The translations under genes were made by a program, and so were the position numbers. This document shows, piece by piece, positions 46,122 to 53,755 of a stretch of DNA of 64,000 bases (its first letter is position 1; each line of letters starts with the position of its first letter). The stretch comes from Haemophilus parainfluenzae (GTDB lineage Bacteria > Pseudomonadota > Gammaproteobacteria > Enterobacterales > Pasteurellaceae), in assembly GCF_003252795.1 (NCBI RefSeq), contig NZ_QEPQ01000002.1, forward strand, positions 1 to 64,000. Direction: 5' to 3'. The notes beneath the pieces are model-generated. The model ran no database searches. It was not told the DNA's origin and saw nothing but the letters and a program-made list of their open reading frames with translations.

Positions 46122-47111
46122 ATGGAAACCAAATCATTTAATCTTTATCGTTATTCTATTCCCGTCGATAGTCAGTTGATTTTACGTGGACGTTTTTTAA
46201 AACGTCGTGAAGGCTTGATTGTGCGTGTTGCTTGCAGCCGTGATGGCTGGGGGGAAATTGCACCTTTACCTGGGTTTAGCGAAGAAACTATCGAACAAGC
46301 GCAAGAGCAAGCCATTGAATGGCTGACGAATTGGTGTCATGCAAGCTGCGAAGCACCAAGAGTCCCCCTTGATGGTTGTTATCCTTCTGTTGCTTTCGGT
46401 ATTAGCACAGCAATGGATGAGATGAAACGTTATTTAAATGAGGAAGGTAACTATCACACCGCCCCTTTGTGCTATGGTGATCCTGATGAGTTATATGCAG
46501 AACTGAATCAAATGCCAGGTGATAAAGTCGCTAAAATCAAAGTCGGTATGTATGAAGCGAATCGTGATGGTTTGATTACGGATATGTTTCTTGAAGCCAT
46601 TCCTGATTTGCAATTACGTCTAGATGCGAATCGTCAATGGACATTAGAAAAAGCATTAAAATTTGCGGAGAAAGTAAAACCGCAACATCGATCTCGCATT
46701 CAATTTCTGGAGGAACCTTGTAAAACACGTAAAGAGAGCCGCCAATTCGCTACTCAAACAGGCATAAATATTGCTTGGGATGAAAGTGTGCGTGAGCCTG
46801 ACTTCCTTTTAGAAAAAGAACCGCACTTAAGCGCCATTGTGATTAAACCAACACTGGTTGGTTCGCTACAAGATTGTCAAAAGTTGATTGCTCAAGCGCA
46901 TAGTTTAGGCATAAAAGCGGTGATTAGTTCGAGTATTGAAAGTAGTCTTGGATTGACACAACTTGCTCGTATTGCGGCACAATATACACCCAACGTGACA
47001 CCTGGGTTGGATACGTTGAATTTAATGCAACATCAGGTATTACGTGCGTGGCCAGGTTCAGATTTGCCGTTAATTGATTTAAATTCAGAATTTATTACCA
47101 AAATCGTCTAG
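46122..47111 (+). CDS. menC: o-Succinylbenzoate synthase
   Basis: MenC dehydrates SHCHC to o-succinylbenzoate, the step ahead of MenE/MenB in menaquinone synthesis. The 329-residue enolase-superfamily enzyme has the catalytic KxK in AKIKVGMYE near residue 140, metal ligands in LRLDANRQW near 166, IQFLEEPCK near 193 and AWDES near 218, and the second Lys in [10 protein letters not shown] near 240. Length and motifs match the E. coli type. It is preceded by an AAGGAG ribosome site and the USS stem of menB. aroQ follows 60 bases on with its own TATAAT (47142-47147). Confidence 0.95.
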   Translation: METKSFNLYRYSIPVDSQLILRGRFLKRREGLIVRVACSRDGWGEIAPLPGFSEETIEQAQEQAIEWLTNWCHASCEAPRVPLDGCYPSVAFGISTAMDEMKRYLNEEGNYHTAPLCYGDPDELYAELNQMPGDKVAKIKVGMYEANRDGLITDMFLEAIPDLQLRLDANRQWTLEKALKFAEKVKPQHRSRIQFLEEPCKTRKESRQFATQTGINIAWDESVREPDFLLEKEPHLSAIVIKPTLVGSLQDCQKLIAQAHSLGIKAVISSSIESSLGLTQLARIAAQYTPNVTPGLDTLNLMQHQVLRAWPGSDLPLIDLNSEFITKIV

Positions 47112-47171
47112 AGATACGACCACCATTACACAAAAAATCGCTATAATTCGCACAAGTTAAAGGATGTGAAA

Positions 47172-47624
47172 ATGTCAAAAAAATTCAATATTTTGCTGTT
47201 AAATGGCCCGAACTTGAATATGTTGGGCGCAAGGGAACCAAAACATTATGGTTCACTTTCATTATCTGCCATTGAAGAAAATGTGGGCAAACTTGCGGCG
47301 CAGCATGATGTGAATTTGGAGTGCTTTCAAGCAAATAGCGAAGAAAAGTTAATTGATAAGATTCATCAAAGTTTTCAGAAAGTGGATTTTATTTTAATTA
47401 ACCCAGCAGCTTATACGCATACCAGTGTTGCATTGCGTGATGCGTTGCTAGCGGTGTCAATTCCGTTTGTTGAAATTCATTTGTCTAATGTACATAAACG
47501 CGAGCCATTCCGTCATCATTCTTACTTTAGTGATGTGGCTGAAGGCGTGATTTGTGGCTTAGGTGCAAAAGGCTATGAGTTTGCGCTTCAATTTGCGTTA
47601 GATTTTTTAAATAAAAAAGCATAA
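47172..47624 (+). CDS. aroQ: Type II 3-dehydroquinate dehydratase
   Basis: AroQ converts 3-dehydroquinate to 3-dehydroshikimate in the shikimate pathway. The 150-residue protein shows the type II motifs: [20 protein letters not shown] near the start (catalytic Arg and Tyr), [16 protein letters not shown] near 75-90, and [17 protein letters not shown] near 98-114 with catalytic His. I start at MSKKFNILL, seven bases behind AGGA; a GTG two codons earlier is possible. In Haemophilus aroQ stands upstream of accB-accC, as here. Confidence 0.96.
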   Translation: MSKKFNILLLNGPNLNMLGAREPKHYGSLSLSAIEENVGKLAAQHDVNLECFQANSEEKLIDKIHQSFQKVDFILINPAAYTHTSVALRDALLAVSIPFVEIHLSNVHKREPFRHHSYFSDVAEGVICGLGAKGYEFALQFALDFLNKKA

Positions 47625-47718
47625 AATTTCACAAAATTTACAGATTTTCGCAGAAATTTATCGCAAAGTTCGTGATTTTGCGGTAATCTTGCCGACACAA
47701 AAACAGGTTTCAAAATGA

Positions 47719-47752
47719 CCGCACTTTGGGAATCCATTCTGAAAGTGCGGTT
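47719..47752 (+). repeat. Inverted USS pair between aroQ and accB
   Basis: ACCGCACTTT (47719-47728) and AAAGTGCGGT (47743-47752) are inverted around a 14-base spacer in the aroQ-accB gap. No T run follows directly, so it is at best a weak terminator. Confidence 0.75.
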
Positions 47753-47783
47753 AACAATTCATTATTATTTTTAGGAAGAACGT

Positions 47784-48248
47784 ATGGACATTCGTAAAAT
47801 CAAAAAACTGATTGAATTAGTAGAAGAATCGGGCATCACTGAATTAGAAGTGCAAGAAGAAGAAGGTACAGTACGTATTAGTCGTGCGGCACCAGCTGTC
47901 GCACCTGCTGCAATTCAATATGCAGCAGCGCCTGTCGCACCTGTTGCGGCTCCGGCAGCTGCGCCAGCACCTGCAGCGGCTGCACCTGCGGAAGCTCCAG
48001 CAGCTGAAGTATCAGGACACCAAGTGCGTTCACCAATGGTAGGTACATTCTATCGTAGCCCAAGCCCTGAAGCGAAAGCTTTCGTGGAAGTGGGACAAAC
48101 TGTCAAAGTAGGTGATGCACTTTGTATCGTTGAAGCAATGAAAATGATGAACCGTATTGAAGCTGATAAAGCTGGTGTGGTTAAAGCAATCTTAGTAAAT
48201 GATGGCGAAGCGGTTGAGTTTGACCAACCATTAATCGTTATCGAATAA
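47784..48248 (+). CDS. accB: Biotin carboxyl carrier protein of acetyl-CoA carboxylase
   Basis: AccB carries biotin between the biotin carboxylase AccC and the carboxyltransferase in fatty acid synthesis. The 154-residue protein has a helical N-terminus, an Ala/Pro-rich flexible linker (about residues 34-75) and a biotinyl domain (about 78-154) with the biotin site EAMKMMN, Lys120. The accC gene follows after a hairpin, the usual accBC operon. Nothing unusual is seen apart from the Ala/Pro linker, which is normal for BCCP. Confidence 0.97.
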   Translation: MDIRKIKKLIELVEESGITELEVQEEEGTVRISRAAPAVAPAAIQYAAAPVAPVAAPAAAPAPAAAAPAEAPAAEVSGHQVRSPMVGTFYRSPSPEAKAFVEVGQTVKVGDALCIVEAMKMMNRIEADKAGVVKAILVNDGEAVEFDQPLIVIE

Positions 48249-48262
48249 TCCCTATCAATCTG

Positions 48263-48290
48263 AAATGGCGAGCTTTCTCGCCATTTTTTC
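48263..48290 (+). terminator. Hairpin with T run inside the accBC operon
   Basis: AAATGGCGAG and CTCGCCATTT form a perfect 10-base-pair stem with a CTTT loop and following T residues. It lies between accB and accC, so it may act as a partial terminator that lowers accC relative to accB. Confidence 0.7.
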
Positions 48291-48308
48291 ACCCAAGTGG
48301 AAATTGTT

Positions 48309-49655
48309 ATGTTAGAAAAAGTTGTGATTGCTAACCGTGGTGAAATTGCACTGCGTATTTTGCGTGCCTGTAAAGAATTAGGCATTAAAACCGTGGCGGT
48401 TCACTCTACCGCTGATCGTGATTTAAAACACGTGTTACTTGCAGATGAAACAGTCTGTATTGGACCTGCTCCATCTGTAAAAAGTTATTTAAATATTCCT
48501 GCTATTATTGCAGCTGCAGAAGTAACTGGTGCGGATGCTATTCACCCTGGTTATGGTTTCCTTTCTGAAAATGCAGATTTTGCAGAGCAAGTTGAGCGTT
48601 CTGGTTTTATTTTTATTGGTCCAACAGCAGACGTCATTCGTTTGATGGGGGATAAAGTTTCTGCGATTAAAGCAATGAAAAAAGCTGGCGTGCCTTGTGT
48701 ACCGGGTTCAGATGGCCCAGTAGGTAGCGATATCGCGAAAAATAAAGAAATTGCAAAACGTATTGGCTATCCAATTATTATCAAGGCATCTGGCGGCGGC
48801 GGTGGTCGTGGTATGCGCGTGGTACGTAGTGAGGATGCACTTGAAGAATCCATTGCGATGACCAAAGCTGAAGCAAAAGCAGCGTTTAACAATGATATGG
48901 TTTACATGGAAAAATATTTAGAAAATCCACGCCATATTGAAATCCAAGTTTTAGCGGATACACACGGTAACGCAATCTACCTTGCAGAGCGTGATTGTTC
49001 TATGCAACGTCGTCACCAAAAAGTCGTAGAAGAAGCACCCGCACCAGGTATTACCGAAGAAGTTCGTCGTGATATTGGTTCCCGCTGTGCGAAAGCTTGT
49101 GTTGAAATTGGCTATCGTGGTGCTGGTACATTTGAATTCTTATATGAAAATGGTGAGTTCTATTTCATCGAAATGAATACTCGTATTCAAGTAGAACACC
49201 CAGTAACAGAAATGATCACCGGTGTGGATTTGGTGAAAGAACAGTTGCGTATTGCGGCTGGCTTACCACTTTCTTACAAACAAGAAGATATTAAAGTGAA
49301 AGGTCATGCGATTGAATGTCGTATCAATGCAGAAGATCCAAAAACATTCTTACCGTCTCCAGGTAAAGTGGTACACTTACACTCACCAGGCGGTTTAGGT
49401 GTTCGTTGGGATTCTCATGTGTATGGTGGTTATACCGTTCCTCCACATTATGATTCTATGATCGCAAAATTAATCACATATGGTGATACTCGTGATGTAG
49501 CAATCCGTCGTATGCAAAATGCATTATCAGAGACGATCATTGATGGTATCAAAACAAATATTCCACTTCATGAACTCATTCTTGAAGATGAAAACTTCCA
49601 AAAAGGTGGGGCAAATATCCACTATTTAGAGAAGAAATTAGGGATGTATGATTAA
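48309..49655 (+). CDS. accC: Biotin carboxylase subunit of acetyl-CoA carboxylase
   Basis: AccC uses ATP and bicarbonate to carboxylate biotin on AccB. The 448-residue enzyme starts [17 protein letters not shown] and has the ATP-grasp motifs: [16 protein letters not shown] near residue 157-172, [29 protein letters not shown] near 232-251, [17 protein letters not shown] near 286 and the catalytic Arg region. The longer frame start, four codons earlier, lacks a better ribosome site. A strong terminator follows at 49,668, which separates this gene from the surface-lipoprotein locus. Confidence 0.97.
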   Translation: MLEKVVIANRGEIALRILRACKELGIKTVAVHSTADRDLKHVLLADETVCIGPAPSVKSYLNIPAIIAAAEVTGADAIHPGYGFLSENADFAEQVERSGFIFIGPTADVIRLMGDKVSAIKAMKKAGVPCVPGSDGPVGSDIAKNKEIAKRIGYPIIIKASGGGGGRGMRVVRSEDALEESIAMTKAEAKAAFNNDMVYMEKYLENPRHIEIQVLADTHGNAIYLAERDCSMQRRHQKVVEEAPAPGITEEVRRDIGSRCAKACVEIGYRGAGTFEFLYENGEFYFIEMNTRIQVEHPVTEMITGVDLVKEQLRIAAGLPLSYKQEDIKVKGHAIECRINAEDPKTFLPSPGKVVHLHSPGGLGVRWDSHVYGGYTVPPHYDSMIAKLITYGDTRDVAIRRMQNALSETIIDGIKTNIPLHELILEDENFQKGGANIHYLEKKLGMYD

Positions 49656-49667
49656 TTTATAAATTAT

Positions 49668-49706
49668 TAAGGTAAAGACAAAATATTGTCTTTACCTTAT
49701 TTTTTA
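49668..49706 (+). terminator. accBC terminator
   Basis: A perfect 13-base-pair stem (TAAGGTAAAGACA at 49668-49680, complement at 49687-49699) with a 6-base loop and a T-rich tail. It closes the accBC operon. Confidence 0.92.
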
Positions 49707-49722
49707 TATAGGTTTATATATA

Positions 49723-49767
49723 ATCATATTAAATTTATGATAAGATAAAATTTACATAAATTTATGT
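49723..49767. other. AT-rich dyads upstream of the first surface lipoprotein
   Basis: The leader holds ATCATA-N7-TATGAT (49723-49741) and a perfect 14-base palindrome ACATAAATTTATGT (49754-49767). They may be operator sites of an AT-preferring regulator. Neither is a convincing Fur box, and in DNA this AT-rich such dyads can arise by chance. Confidence 0.35.
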
Positions 49768-49815
49768 TATGTCTGTCTATTAATTGTGTTTCGTTAACAA
49801 CCTAAGAGGTAAATT

Positions 49816-50658
49816 ATGAAAAATACTATTTTAAAGTTTAGTTTAACAGCTTTATCCGCATTAACTTTAGCTGCTTGTGGAAGTAGTGGCGGTGGTGATG
49901 CTGGAAGTAGTAGTCAAGCACCAACAAAAGATAAACAAGCTGCACAAACAACTCAGCCAGCTAAAAAACAGAATAATTCAAGTAATCCAGTATCAACATC
50001 TTCAAACAATAAAACAGGTGGTGCTATAGTAGTTGATTCAGATAATAAGGGACATGTTACAGCTAAAACTGTAGCACTTACTTCAGCAAATTTATATAAA
50101 ATTAATGTTGATGGAAAAGATATTCCTATTGGGTTTGGTCCTGGTATTAGCGCGAGAGGCTGGACACAGGCCACAGCTAAAACAATTAATGGTATGAAAT
50201 TAAATGGTAAATTAGAAGTTTGCTGTGGTTCTTATAGCAATGTTCGTTTTGGAGCAATTGAGAGCCAAGATCCTAGTCAAGATGATATCTTGTTTTATAA
50301 CGGATATCCTACAACTTCAATGCCATCATCAGGCGTAGCGTCCTATAGAGGGGATAGCATTATTTCAGCTGATACGGATAAATTACCAGATGAAGATTAT
50401 TTAAAAGGTTCATCTAGCTTTACTGCTGATTTCGGTAATAAGAAATTAACGGGTACCTTAAGCACGCATAACAAAGATGTAGTTAAGATTGATGCTAATA
50501 TTTCTGGAAATGGTTTTTCAGGTACAGCTAAATCAGATTTGTTAAATTCTCAGGGTAAAGCTGAAGGTAAATTCTATGGTGAGAATGCAAAAGAATTAGG
50601 TGGTTCAGCAAACGCTAATGATAATTCTTGGGGCGCTGCATTTGCTGCTAAAAAGTAA
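49816..50658 (+). CDS. TbpB-like surface lipoprotein 1 (Slam-type substrate)
   Basis: A 280-residue lipoprotein. The signal peptide ends in TLAAC (Cys21), followed by GSSGGG and a Ser/Gln/Asn/Lys linker to about residue 66. Residues about 67-175 form a handle-like domain with a vicinal cysteine pair C136-C137 and the block YPTTSMPSSG near 163-172. The last about 100 residues are a small beta-barrel ending EGKFYGENAKELGGSA...WGAAFAAKK, the C-terminal signature of TbpB/HpuA/hemophilin-type proteins. The ligand (haem, iron protein or host factor) is unknown. A second paralogue and a Slam gene follow, so surface display is likely. Confidence 0.85.
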   Translation: MKNTILKFSLTALSALTLAACGSSGGGDAGSSSQAPTKDKQAAQTTQPAKKQNNSSNPVSTSSNNKTGGAIVVDSDNKGHVTAKTVALTSANLYKINVDGKDIPIGFGPGISARGWTQATAKTINGMKLNGKLEVCCGSYSNVRFGAIESQDPSQDDILFYNGYPTTSMPSSGVASYRGDSIISADTDKLPDEDYLKGSSSFTADFGNKKLTGTLSTHNKDVVKIDANISGNGFSGTAKSDLLNSQGKAEGKFYGENAKELGGSANANDNSWGAAFAAKK

Positions 50659-50776
50659 TTATCACCGTATTTAGGAAAATATCTAACTTTATACATCCAT
50701 TTTTAGTTTAAAACTGCTAAAAGACGGCTCTAGTCTCTATTATTTAGAGAGAAATTTGGATGTATCATTAATAATA

Positions 50777-50812
50777 AAATGGCTAACACAATTAGGTTAG
50801 CCGTTTTTATTG
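50777..50812 (+). terminator. Terminator after lipoprotein 1
   Basis: AAATGGCTAAC and GTTAGCCGTTT form an 11-base-pair stem with one G-U pair, followed by T residues. The about 250-base gap between the two lipoprotein genes otherwise holds only this and the promoter of the second gene. Confidence 0.85.
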
Positions 50813-50851
50813 TCCGTAGTTAATTTTATGTTAATGAATTATAATTTTAAT

Positions 50852-50881
50852 TTGAAAATGTATTTTAAATCCTTTTATAAT
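50852..50881 (+). promoter_or_regulatory. Promoter of lipoprotein 2
   Basis: TTGAAA (50852-50857) and TATAAT (50876-50881) are 18 bases apart, 29 bases upstream of the ATG, which follows an AAGGA ribosome site. With the terminator before it, lipoprotein 2 has its own transcription unit. Confidence 0.7.
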
Positions 50882-50910
50882 GCACCCTTATTTTTACCTA
50901 AGGAAAAATT

Positions 50911-51975
50911 ATGAAATTTAATCTCTCTAAATTAAGTTTAACAATTCTTGCAACTGTAACGTTAGCTGCCTGTGGAAGTAGTGGTGGTAGCAATACTCAA
51001 CCAGTTAACCAAATAAAACCAGCTGAGTCAGTAAAACCAGCTGAGCCAGTAAAGCCAGCTGAGTCAGTAAAACCAGCTGAGCCAGTAAAGCCAGCTGAGT
51101 CAGTAAAGCCAGCTGAGTCAGTAAAACCAACTGAATCAGTAAAGCCAGCTGAGACAGTGAAACCAGCTGAGACAGTGAAAGCAGCTGAGACAGTGAAAGC
51201 AGCTGAGACAGTGAAAGCAGCTGAGACAGTAAAACCAACTGAGCCAGTAAAACCAGCGGAACAACCAAAAAATGAAGAACAAATCGTGCTTAAACGAGTG
51301 GGGTTTGAGGTTAATAAAGAAGATAAAACAGTGACGGTCATTGAAAGACAAATACATGATGACAATAACGTTAATCTCGTTAATGTTGAAGGTCAAGAAA
51401 TTGAAATTATTCCATCAGGGTATTACGAACGTCCAGTCATTGGAACGAATGAGAAAGAAATACTACAGGCGGATCCTCCCGAATTTCGTTCTATTAGTGG
51501 CAAAAATTATAAAAATATTCGTTGGGGGAAATTTACGGAGCCTACTTTAGGTTCTGATTATTATGTTGCATTTGGTGTAAATCCAACAACAGAAATGCCA
51601 CAATCAGGTACTGCAAATTATACTGGAAATGGTATGCATGTAGAGAAGCGGGCTGATGACTTAAAGTCTAACTTATCATTCGTAAAACTAACGGCTAATT
51701 TTGCAGATAAAACATTAAATGGAACAATTTCTTTAGCAACAACTGGCTTTAAAGATGAGCTTGTATCAAATGAGATTGCTGGAGGCGCTCTTCCTCCTCA
51801 TTTACATTTCGATGATGTTTCTTTATCTGCTAAAATTCAAGGTAATCAATTTAGTGGAACAAATAGCCAAGGTGTTCAGGTTGAAGGAGGCTTCTATGGA
51901 AAAGATGCAGACGAAGTAGCCGGAACTTATCAAGGAAATGATAAATTTGGTGTTTTTGGTGCTAGAAAAAATTAG
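50911..51975 (+). CDS. TbpB-like surface lipoprotein 2 with hexapeptide repeats
   Basis: A 354-residue lipoprotein with signal peptide and lipobox TLAAC (Cys21), then GSSGGSN. Residues 36-113 are thirteen six-residue repeats (KPAESV, KPAEPV, KPAETV, KAAETV and variants) and a degenerate fourteenth, forming an extended Pro/Glu/Lys stalk. The folded part (about 121-354) is a paralogue of lipoprotein 1: YKNIRWG matches YSNVRFG, and NPTTEMPQSG near 224 matches YPTTSMPSSG. The end has GGFYGKDADEVAGTY and FGVFGARKN, the TbpB-type barrel closure. Unlike lipoprotein 1 there is no Cys pair. A terminator-like hairpin separates it from the Slam gene. Confidence 0.85.
   Translation: MKFNLSKLSLTILATVTLAACGSSGGSNTQPVNQIKPAESVKPAEPVKPAESVKPAEPVKPAESVKPAESVKPTESVKPAETVKPAETVKAAETVKAAETVKAAETVKPTEPVKPAEQPKNEEQIVLKRVGFEVNKEDKTVTVIERQIHDDNNVNLVNVEGQEIEIIPSGYYERPVIGTNEKEILQADPPEFRSISGKNYKNIRWGKFTEPTLGSDYYVAFGVNPTTEMPQSGTANYTGNGMHVEKRADDLKSNLSFVKLTANFADKTLNGTISLATTGFKDELVSNEIAGGALPPHLHFDDVSLSAKIQGNQFSGTNSQGVQVEGGFYGKDADEVAGTYQGNDKFGVFGARKN
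51016..51267 (+). repeat. 18-bp in-frame tandem repeat array
   Basis: About fourteen 18-base units, each coding K-P/A-A/T-E-S/P/T-V, the last degenerate. Unit changes stay in frame, so copy number would alter stalk length but not switch the gene off. Blocks of identical units (the three KAAETV copies, for instance) suggest recent expansion. The units are direct and unspaced, so this is not a CRISPR array. Confidence 0.95.
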
Positions 51976-51993
51976 AAAATTTTTGTAAATTTT

Positions 51994-52026
51994 AAAGCAA
52001 GCCTTTGGCTTGCTTTATTTTTCTTT
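51994..52026 (+). terminator. Terminator/attenuator between lipoprotein 2 and Slam
   Basis: AAAGCAAGCC and GGCTTGCTTT are perfect 10-base arms with a 3-base loop, followed by ATTTTTCTTT, only 24 bases before the Slam start. No clear promoter lies between, so Slam probably depends on readthrough. Confidence 0.85.
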
Positions 52027-52039
52027 ATAGGAATAAAAA

Positions 52040-53488
52040 ATGACTTCACAATCTAAACTTGTTTTATTTTTAAGCTCCTCATTGTTGCTTAGTTCATTCT
52101 CTTTTGCTGCAGAGAAGTCTCCACAACCTCGGGATGAGCGGTTTGATGATCAGCTTCAGCTTGCGAAACCAGACTTATCCACTCAAAAGCCACAAATTTC
52201 AGAAAAACGTGATGATCAACATACACTTTCTATGACGAAAGAAGAATTGGCAAAACATCCTGATTTGATCGTACGTGGATTGATTCCTGCAGTGTTGCAA
52301 AATAACGGTGAAGCCGTTCAACTATTACTGCCGTTGTATCAAAATTTGCCAAAACAAGATCCATTTTTACTTGAGTGGGCAAATGCAATTAATGCTCGCG
52401 AAAATGGTCGTTTTTCGGAGGCGGTAACTCGTTATCGTACGCTATTTTCTCAAGATTCGACCATTCTGCCGTTACGTTATCAGTTAGCACAAGCACTCTT
52501 TTTAAACAATGATAATGAGGCGGCCAAAGATCAATTCCAAAAACTGAGAGCTGAACAAGTTTCATCTGAGTCTATCGTCATGATCGACCAATATCTTTCG
52601 GCACTTAACCGCCGAGATCAATGGAAGTTTCAAGGTGGTTTGAGCTTCTTAAACGAAAGCAATATTAACAATGCACCAAAAGCAGGCACTCGCATTGGAA
52701 ATTGGAATGCCTGGGAGCGCGAAAGTGCAACAGGTTTTTCTTATTTTGCAGAAGCAGAGAAAAAATGGTCATTACCCCATAATTATTTCACTAAATTTTC
52801 TATCGAGGGGAGTGGGAAATATTATTGGGATAATAAAAAATATAATGAGTTTAATGGTAGAGTTGGCGCTGGATTAGGTTATCAAACAGCACGTTTTGAT
52901 ATTTCATTGATGCCATTTACAGAAAGACGATGGTATGCAGGTGGCTCCTCAGGTAGCGAATCAATGAAGCAGTATTCGAAGAATTCAGGTGCTCGTTTAG
53001 ATTTAACTTATTGGCTGAATGAAAAGTGGCAAATTTCAACCGCACTCGAGTATGGTGAACAGCGTTACAACACTCGTAAGCATTTGAATGGCAATAATTA
53101 TCTTTGGTCGAATACGTTATCTTATTTTCCTAAGAGTGGTCAATTTTGGTTCGTAGGCGCTGATTATAATCGTGAAAATACTCGAGATAAGGACAATGCT
53201 TATCAACGTAAAAATCTCCGTTTAGGTTGGGGACAAGAGTGGGGCTGGGGTATTTCAACCCGAATTTCCCTTGCCTATGCACGTAGAACTTACAAAGGTG
53301 CTGATTTATTTAATATTCGCCAAAAAAATAATGAATACCAATCGGCTGTAACATTATGGCATCGAGATCTTTACTTCTGGGGAATCACGCCTAAAATTAC
53401 GTGGTCTTATCAACGAGTTTCAAGTAATCACCCATTTTATAGCTACGACAAAAATCGTATTTTTCTTGAAATGGGTAAAACATTCTAA
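52040..53488 (+). CDS. Slam family outer-membrane translocator (DUF560)
   Basis: Slam proteins move lipoproteins of the TbpB type across the outer membrane to the cell surface. The 482-residue protein has a signal peptide (cut near residue 23), an N-terminal domain with tetratricopeptide-like helices (about 60-190: VLQNNGEAVQLLLPLYQ, ARENGRFSEAVTRYRTLF) and a C-terminal beta-barrel (about 195-482) rich in alternating aromatic strands, ending in Phe (EMGKTF), the BAM recognition signal. It follows two TbpB-like lipoproteins, which are the obvious clients. A terminator-like hairpin precedes it; yhdT follows. Confidence 0.88.
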   Translation: MTSQSKLVLFLSSSLLLSSFSFAAEKSPQPRDERFDDQLQLAKPDLSTQKPQISEKRDDQHTLSMTKEELAKHPDLIVRGLIPAVLQNNGEAVQLLLPLYQNLPKQDPFLLEWANAINARENGRFSEAVTRYRTLFSQDSTILPLRYQLAQALFLNNDNEAAKDQFQKLRAEQVSSESIVMIDQYLSALNRRDQWKFQGGLSFLNESNINNAPKAGTRIGNWNAWERESATGFSYFAEAEKKWSLPHNYFTKFSIEGSGKYYWDNKKYNEFNGRVGAGLGYQTARFDISLMPFTERRWYAGGSSGSESMKQYSKNSGARLDLTYWLNEKWQISTALEYGEQRYNTRKHLNGNNYLWSNTLSYFPKSGQFWFVGADYNRENTRDKDNAYQRKNLRLGWGQEWGWGISTRISLAYARRTYKGADLFNIRQKNNEYQSAVTLWHRDLYFWGITPKITWSYQRVSSNHPFYSYDKNRIFLEMGKTF

Positions 53489-53500
53489 CAGGAGCTAATA

Positions 53501-53755
53501 ATGGATTTATCACAACGATATAAACAAGCCGCCAAAGAGGCGAGCTGGGCATTAGGGGGAGCCATTCTTTATGTGATTGGATGGTGTGTTTGTGCTTATT
53601 TACCCAAAAACTCGCCTGGGCCGATAGGTTTTCCTTTGTGGTTTGAATTATCCTGCATTTATTTACCTATTTTGTTTGTAGTTATTGGGTATTGGATTGT
53701 CAAAATTGTCTTTTTAGATATCCCGCTAGATGTTGAGTCAAAGGAGAATAAATAA
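53501..53755 (+). CDS. yhdT: YhdT family membrane protein (DUF997)
   Basis: An 84-residue protein with two transmembrane helices (about residues 15-35 and 45-66) and the conserved AKEASWALGGAILYVIGW and GFPLWFELSCIYLP. It belongs to the YhdT (DUF997) family, which is regularly encoded before panF and may aid the pantothenate transporter. Its stop overlaps the panF start (TAATG), so the pair is translationally coupled. AGGAG precedes the ATG. Confidence 0.9.
   Translation: MDLSQRYKQAAKEASWALGGAILYVIGWCVCAYLPKNSPGPIGFPLWFELSCIYLPILFVVIGYWIVKIVFLDIPLDVESKENK

Noticed and set aside
49700-49815. Fur box upstream of lipoprotein 1
   Set aside because: The region contains ATGATAAGATA and other AT-rich dyads, but none matches the 7-1-7 Fur pattern well on both arms; recorded only as AT-rich dyads.
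51016-51267. Regular repeat array considered as CRISPR
   Set aside because: Units are 18 bases, directly adjacent with no spacers, in frame within a lipoprotein gene, and no cas genes are near.
50997-51396. Long repetitive open frames on the minus strand opposite the hexapeptide repeats (FTDSAG-type and LLTQLAL-type repeats)
   Set aside because: They are mirror images of the 18-base repeat in other frames, have no ribosome site, and stop where the repeats end.
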